Below are positions 47,031 through 57,286 of a DNA stretch of 64,000 nucleotides, piece after piece; position 1 is the first letter of the stretch; each line of letters opens with the position of its first letter. Below the pieces are notes generated by a model. It was not told the origin of the DNA, ran no database searches, and worked only from the letters and a program-made list of their open reading frames with translations. A program made the translations under genes and the position numbers. The stretch spans positions 1-64,000 of the forward strand of contig CANMCE010000004.1 of NCBI GenBank assembly GCA_947496235.1, read 5' to 3'. Origin of the DNA: an uncultured Glaciecola sp. (GTDB lineage Bacteria; Pseudomonadota; Gammaproteobacteria; Enterobacterales; Alteromonadaceae).

Positions 47031-47382
47031 ATAAGACTTATATTCCAGCCATTTGTTGGGTACTAACACCCTATCTGCACAGGTTTTAAAATGTTAATCA
47101 TTGCAGCAATTAGAGTGCCAAATCAGATAATTAGTCTTTAACTGAGTGCATTGCTCCCTGTAAAGCTGCTACCTAATTCGTTTTGTAATTTCAAAGAGCG
47201 CGAATATTACAATTTTCTGGGCTAAATTGCGACAAATGTTGCCACATAGCAAAGAAAAAAAGGGGAATTCACGCCTTTTAGTTCTCGAATTTGTTTAACA
47301 TGCTATAAGCGGCAAATTTGGATAGTTACAAATTGGGTGAAGCTGAGTTATTGAAGGCATATTAATTTGCCAAGTGCCTTAA
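47031..47382. other. Intergenic stretch between rseC and lepA
   Basis: 352 bp without a gene. It is AT-rich and holds a possible weak terminator for the rpoE-rseABC transcript (47258-47279). It must also carry the lepA promoter: on the minus strand TAATAT near 47212-47207 is a candidate -10, but no matching -35 stands out. I see no tRNA, small ORF with a ribosome-binding site, or repeat. Confidence 0.5.
47254..47279 (-). terminator. Possible terminator downstream of rpoE-rseABC
   Basis: On the minus strand an 8-bp stem with one mismatch, AAAAGGCG (47279-47272) / CCCCTTTT (47265-47258), is followed by more T residues. It is about 105 nt past the rseC stop. The stem is weak. Confidence 0.3.
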
Positions 47383-47871
47383 TCAGTCATCAATTTGCTT
47401 GGTAAATATGGAATGTTCAATTCTCTCGCTTTTGCCTGACAACTGAGATATAAAGATTGGATCAAATTTCCCTTGCATCTTGGCTGACTTAAGCAATCTG
47501 CTAACCCAAACAAAAGTTAAAAATGCCGCAAAAAAACTTGCCACAACCACAATAAGTTCATGCACATCGCTTAGCAGTACCTGACCAACAAATGCCACTA
47601 AAATAAGTGACAAAAGTGGCAATAGATAAACCAACATGGAGGCAATTAAAAGATTTTGCTCAGGAATTCCAATTTTTACCTGTTGCCCCATTGCTAATGG
47701 TTCTGGTGTTTCCACATAAAATTGTTGTGTTTTATTGCTAAACGCCTTTGCTATCGTGCTGGTGCCGCAATTGTCTTTGACTTGGCAATGACCACAGGTT
47801 GTTTTAACTTGAGTTTCTACTAAGGCTTTGGAGCCAAGAGATTTAACTACAACCGCAATCTCTTCAATCAT
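47383..47871 (-). CDS. rseC: SoxR-reducing / sigma-E regulatory protein RseC
   Basis: 162 residues. The N-terminal part carries a cysteine cluster (CGHCQVKDNCGTS), and two membrane helices follow (LLIASMLVYLLPLLSLILVAF and LIVVVASFFAAFLTFVWV). RseC proteins sit in the inner membrane. In E. coli the protein has a minor effect on sigma-E and helps reduce SoxR. It is the last gene of rpoE-rseA-rseB-rseC and overlaps rseB by 4 bp. Confidence 0.92.
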   Translation of the reverse strand: MIEEIAVVVKSLGSKALVETQVKTTCGHCQVKDNCGTSTIAKAFSNKTQQFYVETPEPLAMGQQVKIGIPEQNLLIASMLVYLLPLLSLILVAFVGQVLLSDVHELIVVVASFFAAFLTFVWVSRLLKSAKMQGKFDPIFISQLSGKSERIEHSIFTKQIDD

Positions 47872-48908
47872 TTTTGATCTACCAAAATAATAGAATTAGC
47901 AATTTTATATGCAGTTTGACTTGGTAGTCGGCCTAATACTGTCACTTGATATTGGCCATCAGACTTTGTTACCACGGCATTTAAACCAGAATGCCAAGAT
48001 TGTTTTTCATCAAAGGCCAAATTGGCTTTAATCAAATAAATGGACACATCAATTAATCCATCAGATAGCATAATATACTCAGTTAGCTGGCCTGTGCCTT
48101 GTATTCTATGCTGACTTCTTTTGACCACTTCCATCCCCACGGGCATGTAACTTACATCCCACGAAAAGGGGATTTCTTGATTGGCGTAAACAGTCCTGAC
48201 TTCGGGTAAGTAATCAGGATTAAAATTAGCAAATACCTGATCAACTTCATCACCAAATTTAATCTGAGTCATCTGAATCTGTTCAATCAACTGACCTTCA
48301 AGATTATAAGTATTTAGCTTTAATAACATGCCTGTGGTTTCATCAATCCATAAATGATAACCAAAGCGTGTTTTATCTTTACTGACTACTCGCACTTGTT
48401 GCGCCATTCTACCCGCAATGCGATTGCGCGCCATTATGATACTATCGTACCCCTTTTCTAACAGCTCAGAAGATCGCATCAAGGCGTCTGGAATCGGACT
48501 GCGAACATAATCGCCAGCAATGCTATAAGCGGGATATCCTGGTTCAATAATACTGACCTTACCCTGATAAGCGAACTGTTCAGACCCTGGCCCATTCAAC
48601 AAACTCAATTGTTCTATAGGAATACCGTCTTGGGTTTTACCTTTGCGCCATAAATAAGGCTGTGTTTCTTTTTTATCTGTGTTAACAACAAAAAATGCTT
48701 CAAATGACGCATCATCGATGCTTAGTGACATATATTTAAGCCAATCGTCAGCTGACGTGAAATTTCTAGTATCACTCACTTCTGGCTGAACATCTGAAGG
48801 TTCGTTGGTGGGCTCTGTCGCTTGGAAAGCTGAACAGACACAACTAGTGAAAATAATAAACGCACTCAAAATGGTGCGTTTATTTAAGATATTTTTTAAT
48901 AACGACAT
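47868..48908 (-). CDS. rseB: Periplasmic sigma-E regulator RseB (MucB)
   Basis: 346 residues with a signal peptide (NKRTILSAFIIFTSCVCSAFQA). The LolA-like large domain spans about 50-210 (WLKYMSLSIDDASFEAFFVV) and the small domain about 225-340. RseB binds the periplasmic tail of RseA and shields it from DegS. Lipopolysaccharide intermediates release it, allowing sigma-E activation. It starts 5 bp after the rseA stop. Confidence 0.93.
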   Translation of the reverse strand: MSLLKNILNKRTILSAFIIFTSCVCSAFQATEPTNEPSDVQPEVSDTRNFTSADDWLKYMSLSIDDASFEAFFVVNTDKKETQPYLWRKGKTQDGIPIEQLSLLNGPGSEQFAYQGKVSIIEPGYPAYSIAGDYVRSPIPDALMRSSELLEKGYDSIIMARNRIAGRMAQQVRVVSKDKTRFGYHLWIDETTGMLLKLNTYNLEGQLIEQIQMTQIKFGDEVDQVFANFNPDYLPEVRTVYANQEIPFSWDVSYMPVGMEVVKRSQHRIQGTGQLTEYIMLSDGLIDVSIYLIKANLAFDEKQSWHSGLNAVVTKSDGQYQVTVLGRLPSQTAYKIANSIILVDQK

Positions 48909-48913
48909 GAAAA

Positions 48914-49507
48914 TTACTGTTCTGGATTAGGCTGCTCTTGTTCTTCAACCGTTTCTTCATCTTCGGTAGAAGATTGCTTTAAGCGCAATTGCAAATCGTG
49001 ATCATTCAACAATGCTGTCATTTGTTTAATTTGCAATTCTCTTCTTTTCGCTTCTTGGTTTTGAACATTGCTAGAGGTTTCAGAGAGACTAACAGGCGTC
49101 AATCCACCAATAGGTCCAAAAGGCGATGGAGCAGCTATGAAAGGCTGTGCTTCTTCAGGCTGATTGTATGACTGGAAACCAAAAATCACGACAGCAGTAA
49201 CACAGGCAGCGGCTAAAAACTGAGAACTTTGTTTGAATAACGGAATAACTGACGCCATTAACGGGCTTTCTTTCCAGCTAGGTTTGGGCGCTACTATGGG
49301 TAACTCGCTTTCCAAGGCTTCAGCCACTCTTGCGCTAATGTCAAAACCAAAATCTTCTGACGCGTCGCCTCTAAGCAGATCCCGAGAAAGGTGGTAACTC
49401 TTCCATTTTTGGCTCATTTCTGAGTCTTGCGAGATAGTCTTTATTACAGATGACTCTTCAACTTCACCATCCATTACTGCAGACAAATTTTCAAACTTTT
49501 GTGACAT
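48914..49507 (-). CDS. rseA: Anti-sigma-E factor RseA
   Basis: 197 residues from the ATG at 49507 (AGGA 8 nt upstream). An earlier in-frame ATG lacks a ribosome-binding site. The cytoplasmic sigma-binding domain covers about 1-80 (LSAVMDGEVEESSVIKTIS). One membrane helix follows (FLAAACVTAVVIFGF) and then a periplasmic tail. It holds RpoE inactive until cut by DegS and RseP during envelope stress. A small hairpin lies just upstream of its ribosome-binding site. Confidence 0.93.
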   Translation of the reverse strand: MSQKFENLSAVMDGEVEESSVIKTISQDSEMSQKWKSYHLSRDLLRGDASEDFGFDISARVAEALESELPIVAPKPSWKESPLMASVIPLFKQSSQFLAAACVTAVVIFGFQSYNQPEEAQPFIAAPSPFGPIGGLTPVSLSETSSNVQNQEAKRRELQIKQMTALLNDHDLQLRLKQSSTEDEETVEEQEQPNPEQ

Positions 49508-49523
49508 ACACTGTTTCCTGTGT

Positions 49524-49542
49524 CTCAACAATCACTGTTGAG
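49524..49542 (-). other. Hairpin just upstream of the rseA ribosome-binding site
   Basis: A perfect 7-bp stem, CTCAACA/TGTTGAG with a 5-nt loop, ends a few bases before the AGGA of rseA in the 147-bp rpoE-rseA gap. It has no T tract, so it is not a terminator. It might tune translation or RNA stability of rseA relative to rpoE. Confidence 0.35.
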
Positions 49543-49654
49543 CTCTTATTTTGTCAGTTGTTGCTAAATTTTACAACCGTTGAGCAAACACTCTTTAGTC
49601 TAAATCAAAACTTCAACATTTTATTATAAATTCTTCGTCTTTCACTGTTATGAC

Positions 49655-50233
49655 CTATTGTCTTACCAAAGGTTCGATAACAGAATCTAAAGCTTCTCTA
49701 GCTCTAAAAATTCTCGACCTTACAGTACCTACTGGGCACTCCATCACAGCCGCAATTTCTTCATAACTTAAGCCTTCCAATTCACGCAAGGTAATAGCCA
49801 CACGCAAATCTTCAGGTAACTTATCAATCGTCTCGAACATTTTCTGTCTTAACTCTTCTGACAGAAGATTTCGTTCAGGCGATGCGTTTTCTTTGAGTGC
49901 ATCGCTTCCGTCATAATAATCAGCTTCCTGAGCATCAACATCGCTAGCAGGCGGCTTTCTACCAATTGACGTCAGATAATTCTTTGCGCTATTTACTGCA
50001 ATTCTATACAGCCAGGTATAAAACGCGCTTTCTCCGCGGAAATTGGGCAACGCTCTGTACGCCTTAATAAACGCCTCTTGGGTAACATCCGCCACATCCC
50101 CAGAATTTTTTACATAGCGAGCAACAATATTCATTACCTTGTTCTGATGTCTCACCACTAGCAAGTTAAAAGCGTTCTTATTTCCTTGCTGTACTAATTT
50201 AACCAACTCGTGGTCTGTTTTTTGCTCGCTCAT
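49655..50233 (-). CDS. rpoE: Envelope-stress sigma factor RpoE (sigma-E)
   Basis: 192 residues, matching E. coli sigma-E. Region 2 is at about 25-95 (VADVTQEAFIKAYRALPNFRG) and region 4 at about 130-185 (LEGLSYEEIAAVMECPVGTVRSRIFRAREAL). It directs transcription of outer-membrane assembly and chaperone genes during envelope stress. It leads the rpoE-rseA-rseB-rseC operon, divergent from nadB exactly as in E. coli, and has a sigma-E promoter upstream, so it is autoregulated. Confidence 0.97.
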   Translation of the reverse strand: MSEQKTDHELVKLVQQGNKNAFNLLVVRHQNKVMNIVARYVKNSGDVADVTQEAFIKAYRALPNFRGESAFYTWLYRIAVNSAKNYLTSIGRKPPASDVDAQEADYYDGSDALKENASPERNLLSEELRQKMFETIDKLPEDLRVAITLRELEGLSYEEIAAVMECPVGTVRSRIFRAREALDSVIEPLVRQ

Positions 50234-50333
50234 GTAAAGCCATGACTCCTATTTTCTATTTTATGGCTTCGGCAAGTATTAAGAGTAGCCTTTTACATAA
50301 ATAATAACTTCGTATATCGACTAGACTCTAGTA

Positions 50334-50359
50334 TTGACCGATAGTTTTGTATAAAGTTC
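50334..50359 (-). promoter_or_regulatory. Sigma-E autoregulatory promoter of rpoE
   Basis: The minus strand reads GAACTT (50359-50354), 16 bp, then TCAA (50337-50334). The sigma-E consensus is GGAACTT-N16-TCAAA. It lies about 100 bp before the rpoE start codon. Confidence 0.7.
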
Positions 50360-50508
50360 GATTTTATTTTCTGCTGTAGTGAACTTTTATCGCTATTTTT
50401 ACATTTAACAAATTAGACGTCTTGAAAATTGTAGACTTTTTTATTTTCAAACACCTAATCCAAATAGTGGAAATAAGGGTTCTCTTATAAAAAAACAAGT
50501 AAAATTTT

Positions 50509-52131
50509 ATGTCGACCACAGTTGAACATCGTTGCGATCTTTTAGTAATAGGCAGTGGCGCAGCCGGTTTAAGCTTAGCATTAAAAATGGCAGACCACTG
50601 TAACGTCATAGTGTTAAGTAAAAGCGATTTAGATGAAGGCAGTACGCGTTATGCCCAAGGCGGCATAGCGGCAGTGTTTGACCATGACGATTCTATCGAG
50701 AGCCATATTGAAGATACTTTGATTGCCGGCGGTGGAATCTGTAACCCGGACGTCGTACGCTTTACAGCGGAAAATGCGAAAACTAGCATGCAATGGTTAA
50801 TTGGTCGAGGCGTTCCTTTTGACCAAGAGAAAGATGCTGAAGGTAATGCTAAATTCCATCTAACCCGTGAAGGTGGTCATAGCCATAGACGTATACTGCA
50901 TGCTGCCGATGCTACAGGAATGGCAGTACAAAATACCCTCTCAGAGAATGTTGCTCATCATCCTAACATTCATTTATTCGAGCGTTACAACGCTATTGAT
51001 TTAATCAAGCAACATAAAGAAGACAAAAAATGCATTGGTGCCTATGTTTGGAATCGCAAGAAAGAGCAAGTAGAAATCATTCGAGCTCGTTTTATTGCAC
51101 TTGCCACTGGGGGCGCTAGTAAAGTCTATCAATACACGTCAAATCCAGATGTGTCTTCAGGCGATGGTATAGCTATGGCTTGGCGTGCTGGTTGTGAAAT
51201 TGCCAATATGGAATTTAATCAATTTCATCCAACCTGTTTATATCACCCTGATGCTGCAAACTTTTTGATTACTGAAGCTTTGCGTGGAGAAGGCGCATTT
51301 TTATGCCATGCTGATGGCACAAAGTTTATGCATAAATTCGATGAACGAGCTGATTTGGCCCCTAGAGACATAGTCGCAAGAGCTATCGATTTTGAAATGA
51401 AACGCTTGGGTGAAGACTGTATGTATCTGGACATTAGTCACAAACCTAGCGACTTTATTGTCAAACACTTTCCAAACATTTACCGCAAGTGCCGCTCTTT
51501 GGGAATTGATATCACACGCCAACCTATCCCAGTTGTTCCAGCCGCTCACTATACCTGCGGTGGTGTTGTTACTGATCTAGATGCTAGAACCAATTTAGAT
51601 AATGTGTATGCCATAGGTGAAGTTGCCTACACCGGTTTACATGGGGCCAATCGGATGGCAAGCAATAGCTTGCTTGAATGTGTGGTGTTTGCCCATGCTT
51701 GTGCCAAGCACATGCTCGAACACTTCGATATCCCTCATGCACCTTGCGAAATAAAACCTTGGGACGAGAGCCGAGTAATTAACTCTGACGAAGTGGTTAT
51801 TATTCAACACAACTGGCATGAATTGCGTCTTTTCATGTGGGATTATGTGGGCATAGTTCGCACTAATAAGAGACTTGAAAGGGCTATGCGTAGAATAATG
51901 TTGTTGAAACAAGAAATTGATGAATATTATTCTAATTTTAAGGTTAGCAATAATATGCTGGAACTAAGAAACCTTGTTTGCATTGCTCAACTTATTGTGA
52001 CTTGTGCTATGCAACGAAAAGAAAGTCGCGGACTGCACTATAATGTAGATTATCCGAATCAACTAGATGAATCAGGTCCCACAGTAATCCGAAAAGATAC
52101 CCACAATAACTTTGTTAATCCAATAGACTAA
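50509..52131 (+). CDS. nadB: L-aspartate oxidase
   Basis: 540 residues, the size of E. coli NadB. The FAD-binding motif [17 protein letters not shown] starts near residue 10. Active-site segments [13 protein letters not shown] and [15 protein letters not shown] are present, and [10 protein letters not shown] and [15 protein letters not shown] follow. It oxidises aspartate to iminoaspartate, the first step of de novo NAD synthesis. The last step enzyme NadE is also in this window. Its end overlaps the MaoC-like gene by 17 bp on the opposite strand. Confidence 0.97.
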   Translation: MSTTVEHRCDLLVIGSGAAGLSLALKMADHCNVIVLSKSDLDEGSTRYAQGGIAAVFDHDDSIESHIEDTLIAGGGICNPDVVRFTAENAKTSMQWLIGRGVPFDQEKDAEGNAKFHLTREGGHSHRRILHAADATGMAVQNTLSENVAHHPNIHLFERYNAIDLIKQHKEDKKCIGAYVWNRKKEQVEIIRARFIALATGGASKVYQYTSNPDVSSGDGIAMAWRAGCEIANMEFNQFHPTCLYHPDAANFLITEALRGEGAFLCHADGTKFMHKFDERADLAPRDIVARAIDFEMKRLGEDCMYLDISHKPSDFIVKHFPNIYRKCRSLGIDITRQPIPVVPAAHYTCGGVVTDLDARTNLDNVYAIGEVAYTGLHGANRMASNSLLECVVFAHACAKHMLEHFDIPHAPCEIKPWDESRVINSDEVVIIQHNWHELRLFMWDYVGIVRTNKRLERAMRRIMLLKQEIDEYYSNFKVSNNMLELRNLVCIAQLIVTCAMQRKESRGLHYNVDYPNQLDESGPTVIRKDTHNNFVNPID

Positions 52132-53008
52132 TGTTGCCTTTCATGTGAGATCTTGCTTTATTTCTGACAATTGACGTTACATCAAACGTCAGAAACTTGG
52201 CCTCCTGCTGTTGACGCAGGTTTAATTGACTGGGCAACATTATTGGCGTCATAAAATCGCAGTTTATTTGATACCCTTTCGCTGCCTCTGGCGATGTAAA
52301 AAACGAAGGGTTGGCTTGGTATAGGGAAGAAAAGGCTTTCGCTTTTGTCATCATGCCATGAGCGATTGCTTGTCTAAAGCCGAACAAACTTGCAGTAATC
52401 GGCCACAAATGGATTGGATTGTAATCTCCAGAGACTCTAGCGTAACGCCTACCGCAGTCTTCACTAAATCCAAAAGCGTCTATATCTACCACCTCACTTT
52501 GGTTTTTACCGGACGCTGCGCTTAACGCTTTAAATGTAGGTAGTGATTGAGTATCACTCTCATTTTTTTCTGTGATCCGAGCAAGATAATAACTTGTTCC
52601 TCTTATCGATATGTTGTCATTTTTCCGAGCTGTGGTAATTACTTCAAAAACCACCCCGCGCTTATGCGAAAACAACTGTCCAAAATGCGTAGTGATATGC
52701 ATCGAATTGTCGATATTGGGCAAATTATAGACCTCGATTTGGTTCGCGATATGCACCAAACCTAAAGGTTTAAAAGGAAAAGGTTTACTTACCATCATGC
52801 GTAATTGCATAGGTAAAGAGAGTACCTGTACAAAATTAGGATGAATTAGCGTAGTTTGTAACTGATTCCAACCAGTCAGGCTGTTATAGGCATTAATTTG
52901 CTTGGTGGTAGGTAATACAGATGTGGACAACTTTATCTCAGGTAAAGCGATAGGCTGGATAAAATCCTTAGGAGTATACACTAACGCTTTCGCATACAAC
53001 CCTATCAT
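52115..53008 (-). CDS. MaoC-like hot-dog dehydratase family protein
   Basis: 297 residues. The C-terminal half contains the MaoC/R-hydratase signature [20 protein letters not shown] with the catalytic Asp and His, followed by [11 protein letters not shown]. The N-terminal half looks like a second, degenerate hot-dog unit. Relatives hydrate enoyl-CoA or enoyl-ACP. It starts 1 bp after the ygfX stop, so it is probably cotranscribed with sdhE-ygfX. The substrate is unknown. Confidence 0.8.
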   Translation of the reverse strand: MIGLYAKALVYTPKDFIQPIALPEIKLSTSVLPTTKQINAYNSLTGWNQLQTTLIHPNFVQVLSLPMQLRMMVSKPFPFKPLGLVHIANQIEVYNLPNIDNSMHITTHFGQLFSHKRGVVFEVITTARKNDNISIRGTSYYLARITEKNESDTQSLPTFKALSAASGKNQSEVVDIDAFGFSEDCGRRYARVSGDYNPIHLWPITASLFGFRQAIAHGMMTKAKAFSSLYQANPSFFTSPEAAKGYQINCDFMTPIMLPSQLNLRQQQEAKFLTFDVTSIVRNKARSHMKGNISLLD

Positions 53009-53425
53009 TTATTTCTCCCTGACTTGTGATAACCAAATAATATGTCGACAAATAGACCGGAATAGCCGCTCATTTATTTTACGTCGAAATAAAAGAATTG
53101 GTTTTCGTTTTTCTTCACATTCTAACCATATAAGCACTGCAAATGGGCTAACCAAGCTTTTCGCACCAATTTGTGCATCCTTGAATGCATTAACGTCTTG
53201 CCATCGAACTTTCATTTGTTTGGTTTGTAAACTTAAGCAAAGCTCACACACATCATAGGCAGTTGCAAGCCGTAACACAATAGCAAAGGTCAAAAGGTGG
53301 AATACAACTAGTGCCCAATCAGTCATATCGGCGGCCAAGTAAACATCGAAGAGAACAGCCATAATGAAAATAATAACAATTTCTAAATAGGCTGGTTGTT
53401 TAATTACCACCTTATCGGAGAACAT
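53009..53425 (-). CDS. ygfX: YgfX (CptA) family membrane protein
   Basis: 138 residues with two adjacent membrane helices near the N-terminus (LEIVIIFIMAVLFDVYLAA and ALVVFHLLTFAIVLRLA) and a basic cytoplasmic tail. Family segments such as LFRRKINERLFRSICRHIIW are present. In E. coli it is encoded with SdhE and has been described as a membrane toxin affecting MreB/FtsZ, though that role is debated. It follows sdhE by 3 bp. Confidence 0.82.
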   Translation of the reverse strand: MFSDKVVIKQPAYLEIVIIFIMAVLFDVYLAADMTDWALVVFHLLTFAIVLRLATAYDVCELCLSLQTKQMKVRWQDVNAFKDAQIGAKSLVSPFAVLIWLECEEKRKPILLFRRKINERLFRSICRHIIWLSQVREK

Positions 53426-53428
53426 GAT

Positions 53429-53692
53429 TTATTCGATTTTAATTGATGTTTTAACCGTTTCAATCATTTGTGCAAAATCTGGCTGCGGACACTTTTGATG
53501 CCCCATGAACCACGCGAACAAATCAGGATCATCACTGGTCAGTAATTTCTCAAAGACTACTTTTTGTTGATAGCTCAAATCATCAAAAGCCTGCTCAACA
53601 AAAGGCATCAACAGTACGTCTAACTCCAACATACCACGTCTACATGCCCATTTAAGACGAGCTAAGCGTTTAGCTTCAAAGATTTCTTCCAC
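53429..53692 (-). CDS. sdhE: Succinate dehydrogenase assembly factor SdhE
   Basis: 87 residues from the GTG at 53692. This start is chosen because GGAGG (53703-53699) lies 6 nt ahead of it. The ATG two codons earlier directly abuts GGAGG and could hardly be used, and a TTG at 53719 is weaker. The conserved core is ARLKWACRRGMLELDVLLMP, with the RGxxE motif that helps attach FAD covalently to SdhA and FrdA. DPDLFAWFMGH is also typical. It is divergent from ygfZ, as in E. coli. Confidence 0.92.
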   Translation of the reverse strand: MEEIFEAKRLARLKWACRRGMLELDVLLMPFVEQAFDDLSYQQKVVFEKLLTSDDPDLFAWFMGHQKCPQPDFAQMIETVKTSIKIE

Positions 53693-53847
53693 AATCATCC
53701 TCCACGTAAAAACAGACAATATTTTATCACATCAAAATATATTCCACACTGTACTTGGGAATAGCTGGCAAAAAAATTCAAATTTACAGGAACTATTGTA
53801 ATCTAACGCTTTACCCCCACACTATAGAAATAATATAAACATCGACT

Positions 53848-54792
53848 ATGGAAACATTAATGCGAGATTTTATTGCTGAATTGACGTCATTACGCGCAAT
53901 TCGAGTCAGTGGTGAAGAAAGTGCCAAATACCTGCATGGTCAACTTACGGTGAATACTGAACAATGGGAACCTAGACAAAGCAGGTTGACTGCCCATTGC
54001 GATTTTAAAGGAAAAATGTGGCAGCAAAGTTATCTGCAAAAATTTCAAAATGATTTTCTAATGATTGGTCATCATCAAGGTGCAGATGCATCCATAGAAC
54101 AACTCAAAAAGTATGGTGTATTTGCCAAGGTTGATATCACCATCGCCGAGGATCTTTTTTTGGTGGGCGCTTCGGGAGAACAAGCTGAGAAAACATTAAG
54201 AAACCTGTTTTCCAAATTACCAACAAAACATCTAGAAACAGTTGAAGAATCTGTAGGCTCTATCACCCTAATAGACATTTCTCAAGCCCGCTACCTTTGT
54301 GTATTCACACATCAAGGTAAGCAAGTGATAGATGATGCTATGTCTACTGCCTATGCCCCTGAAGCCTATTTCGATTATTTAGAAATATCAGATTGCATTG
54401 GTAATGTGCAACAAGCCACTTGCAATGAATATGTACCTCAAATGTTTAATTTGCAGCTACTCAATGGCATTGATTTCAATAAAGGTTGTTATATGGGGCA
54501 AGAGGTAGTTGCACGAACTAAGTTCCTTGGTAAAAACAAACGAGCATTATTTCTATTAGAGGCTGATCAGGTACTAGAGAATCTTAATGCTGGCGATACA
54601 TTAGAAAAGCAAATAGGCGATAACTGGCGACGCAGTGGTACACTTATAAGGTCTGCCGTAGATGACAGCACAACAAGGGTGCTGGCAGTCTTGCCAAATG
54701 ACACTGAGTATTCAGATGTGTTACGCTTAAAAGATAGCGAGGTAACCTTCACTGTATTACCTCATCCATACGAATTTTCCAACAACGCCTAA
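53848..54792 (+). CDS. ygfZ: tRNA-modifying / Fe-S cluster protein YgfZ
   Basis: 314 residues of the folate-binding YgfZ/COG0354 family related to GcvT. The signature KGCYMGQEVVARTKFLG, with the functional Cys, is at about 212-228. It uses tetrahydrofolate in repair or assembly of certain Fe-S enzymes such as MiaB and succinate dehydrogenase, which fits the neighbouring sdhE. It stands 155 bp away from sdhE, divergent. slyD follows on the same strand after 15 bp. Confidence 0.93.
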   Translation: METLMRDFIAELTSLRAIRVSGEESAKYLHGQLTVNTEQWEPRQSRLTAHCDFKGKMWQQSYLQKFQNDFLMIGHHQGADASIEQLKKYGVFAKVDITIAEDLFLVGASGEQAEKTLRNLFSKLPTKHLETVEESVGSITLIDISQARYLCVFTHQGKQVIDDAMSTAYAPEAYFDYLEISDCIGNVQQATCNEYVPQMFNLQLLNGIDFNKGCYMGQEVVARTKFLGKNKRALFLLEADQVLENLNAGDTLEKQIGDNWRRSGTLIRSAVDDSTTRVLAVLPNDTEYSDVLRLKDSEVTFTVLPHPYEFSNNA

Positions 54793-54807
54793 GGTATAGG
54801 ATTTTTA

Positions 54808-55287
54808 ATGCAAATAGCGAACAATCATGTTGTTATCATCCATTACTCAGTAAAGACTGATAAAGGTGAAGAAATCGATTCGTCTGTGAATCAAGAACCA
54901 CTCGCCTTTATTCAAGGCAGTAATTATATGATTCCTGGTTTAGAAGAAGCGCTTTATGACAAAGTTGCTGGAGACGAGTTTTCAGTGACTATAGCGCCAG
55001 ATAAAGCATACGGAAATAGAAACGAAAATTTAGTGCAAAGAGTTCCTATCAGTATGTTTGAAGGAATGGACGTAGAAGTAGGAATGAGCTTCAGAGCAAC
55101 GACAGATCATGGTGAACAATCTGTGACTATTGTTGATAAGGATGCCGAGTCAGTTACTGTAGACGGTAACCATCCTTTAGCGGACAAAACCTTGGTGTTC
55201 GATGTAAAAATCGAGGACGTTAGGCCTGCAACTGAAGAAGAATTAGCACATGGACACGTCCATGGTGTTGGTGGCTGTAACCATTAA
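54808..55287 (+). CDS. slyD: FKBP-type peptidyl-prolyl isomerase SlyD
   Basis: 159 residues. An FKBP core with an inserted chaperone flap: GLEEALYDKVAGDEFSV, then YGNRNENLVQRVPISMF, and VDGNHPLADKTLVFDVK. The C-terminal EEELAHGHVHGVGG matches the SlyD junction. The metal-binding tail is short (HGHVHG...CNH) compared with that of E. coli. It catalyses proline isomerisation and assists folding and nickel handling. It probably shares a transcript with ygfZ, and a strong bidirectional terminator follows. Confidence 0.9.
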   Translation: MQIANNHVVIIHYSVKTDKGEEIDSSVNQEPLAFIQGSNYMIPGLEEALYDKVAGDEFSVTIAPDKAYGNRNENLVQRVPISMFEGMDVEVGMSFRATTDHGEQSVTIVDKDAESVTVDGNHPLADKTLVFDVKIEDVRPATEEELAHGHVHGVGGCNH

Positions 55288-55302
55288 GCCCAACGACAAT
55301 TA

Positions 55303-55336
55303 AAAACAGCGATTGGCATCGTCCAATCGCTGTTTT
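55303..55336. terminator. Bidirectional terminator between slyD and glnB
   Basis: A perfect 14-bp stem AAAACAGCGATTGG (55303-55316) / CCAATCGCTGTTTT (55323-55336) with a 6-nt loop sits between the two convergent genes. T runs lie on both sides. Confidence 0.9.
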
Positions 55337-55340
55337 CCAA

Positions 55341-56515
<1,175 letters not shown>

Positions 56516-56638
56516 TATTTTTTCTTATCAATGTCTTATTAGATGAGGGTATAAATTCTGCTAATAGGCAGGTTGAAGATATACCCAAGTTGTCCGATAA
56601 CTTAGTTATAGTGTACTCGCTAGCAGAAGGGGTTTGAA

Positions 56639-57208
56639 GTGTTAAGTGAGTTAAGAACAGAAAAACGACAATTAGGTGTAACATTGCTGGAAATGCTAAT
56701 TACTTTAGCTATTGCCGCAATATTATTGACTGTTGTAGCTCCTAATGCGCAGCTGATTGTCAAGAAAAACCGTATCGCCGCAACTATCAACCAAACCAGT
56801 GGCGCCTTTCAATTCGCGCGTTTCTCTGCCATAGATCAACAAGCTGTTAGTGTTATTTGCCCCTCTTCTGATTTTGCGACTTGTGACAATACGAATTGGG
56901 ATTTACCAAAAATTGTGTTTATTGATAGCAATTTGAACGGCAATCGTGATTCTACAGAAGCATTGCTATTTACCACAGATGCAGTAGATACATCGAACAA
57001 TTTAACAGGTCCAAATATAACTATTGCCTTTGATGCATCAGGTTCAGCGAGTCTAGCTACCAATCTTCTTTTGTGTACAGAAGATAATGATGCAACCTTA
57101 GCTAGAGAGTTACGTATCAGTTTTCAAGGTAGAATCAAACTAAGTGAAGACAGCGATAACGATGATGTTCACGAGGATAGCTCTGGCGATCCCCTAAGCT
57201 GTAGTTAA
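56639..57208 (+). CDS. fimT: Type IV minor pseudopilin, FimT/GspH family (first copy)
   Basis: 189 residues from a GTG with AAGGGG about 8 nt upstream. The prepilin leader ends at QLG|VTLLEMLITLAIAAILLTV, where prepilin peptidase would cut after Gly. The region NQTSGAFQFARFSAI and the loop DSNLNGNRDSTE are FimT-like; the loop has the spacing of a calcium-type DxNxNG...E motif. It is thought to prime type IV pilus assembly and bind DNA in relatives. It begins a pair of related genes, divergent from nadE. Confidence 0.82.
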   Translation: MLSELRTEKRQLGVTLLEMLITLAIAAILLTVVAPNAQLIVKKNRIAATINQTSGAFQFARFSAIDQQAVSVICPSSDFATCDNTNWDLPKIVFIDSNLNGNRDSTEALLFTTDAVDTSNNLTGPNITIAFDASGSASLATNLLLCTEDNDATLARELRISFQGRIKLSEDSDNDDVHEDSSGDPLSCS

Positions 57209-57286
57209 ATTCTGATCTAACGAACAGTATTTTACATTACTCCATCACTTCATACTTAGGTTTACGCTTAAGAATGGAGAAAAACT

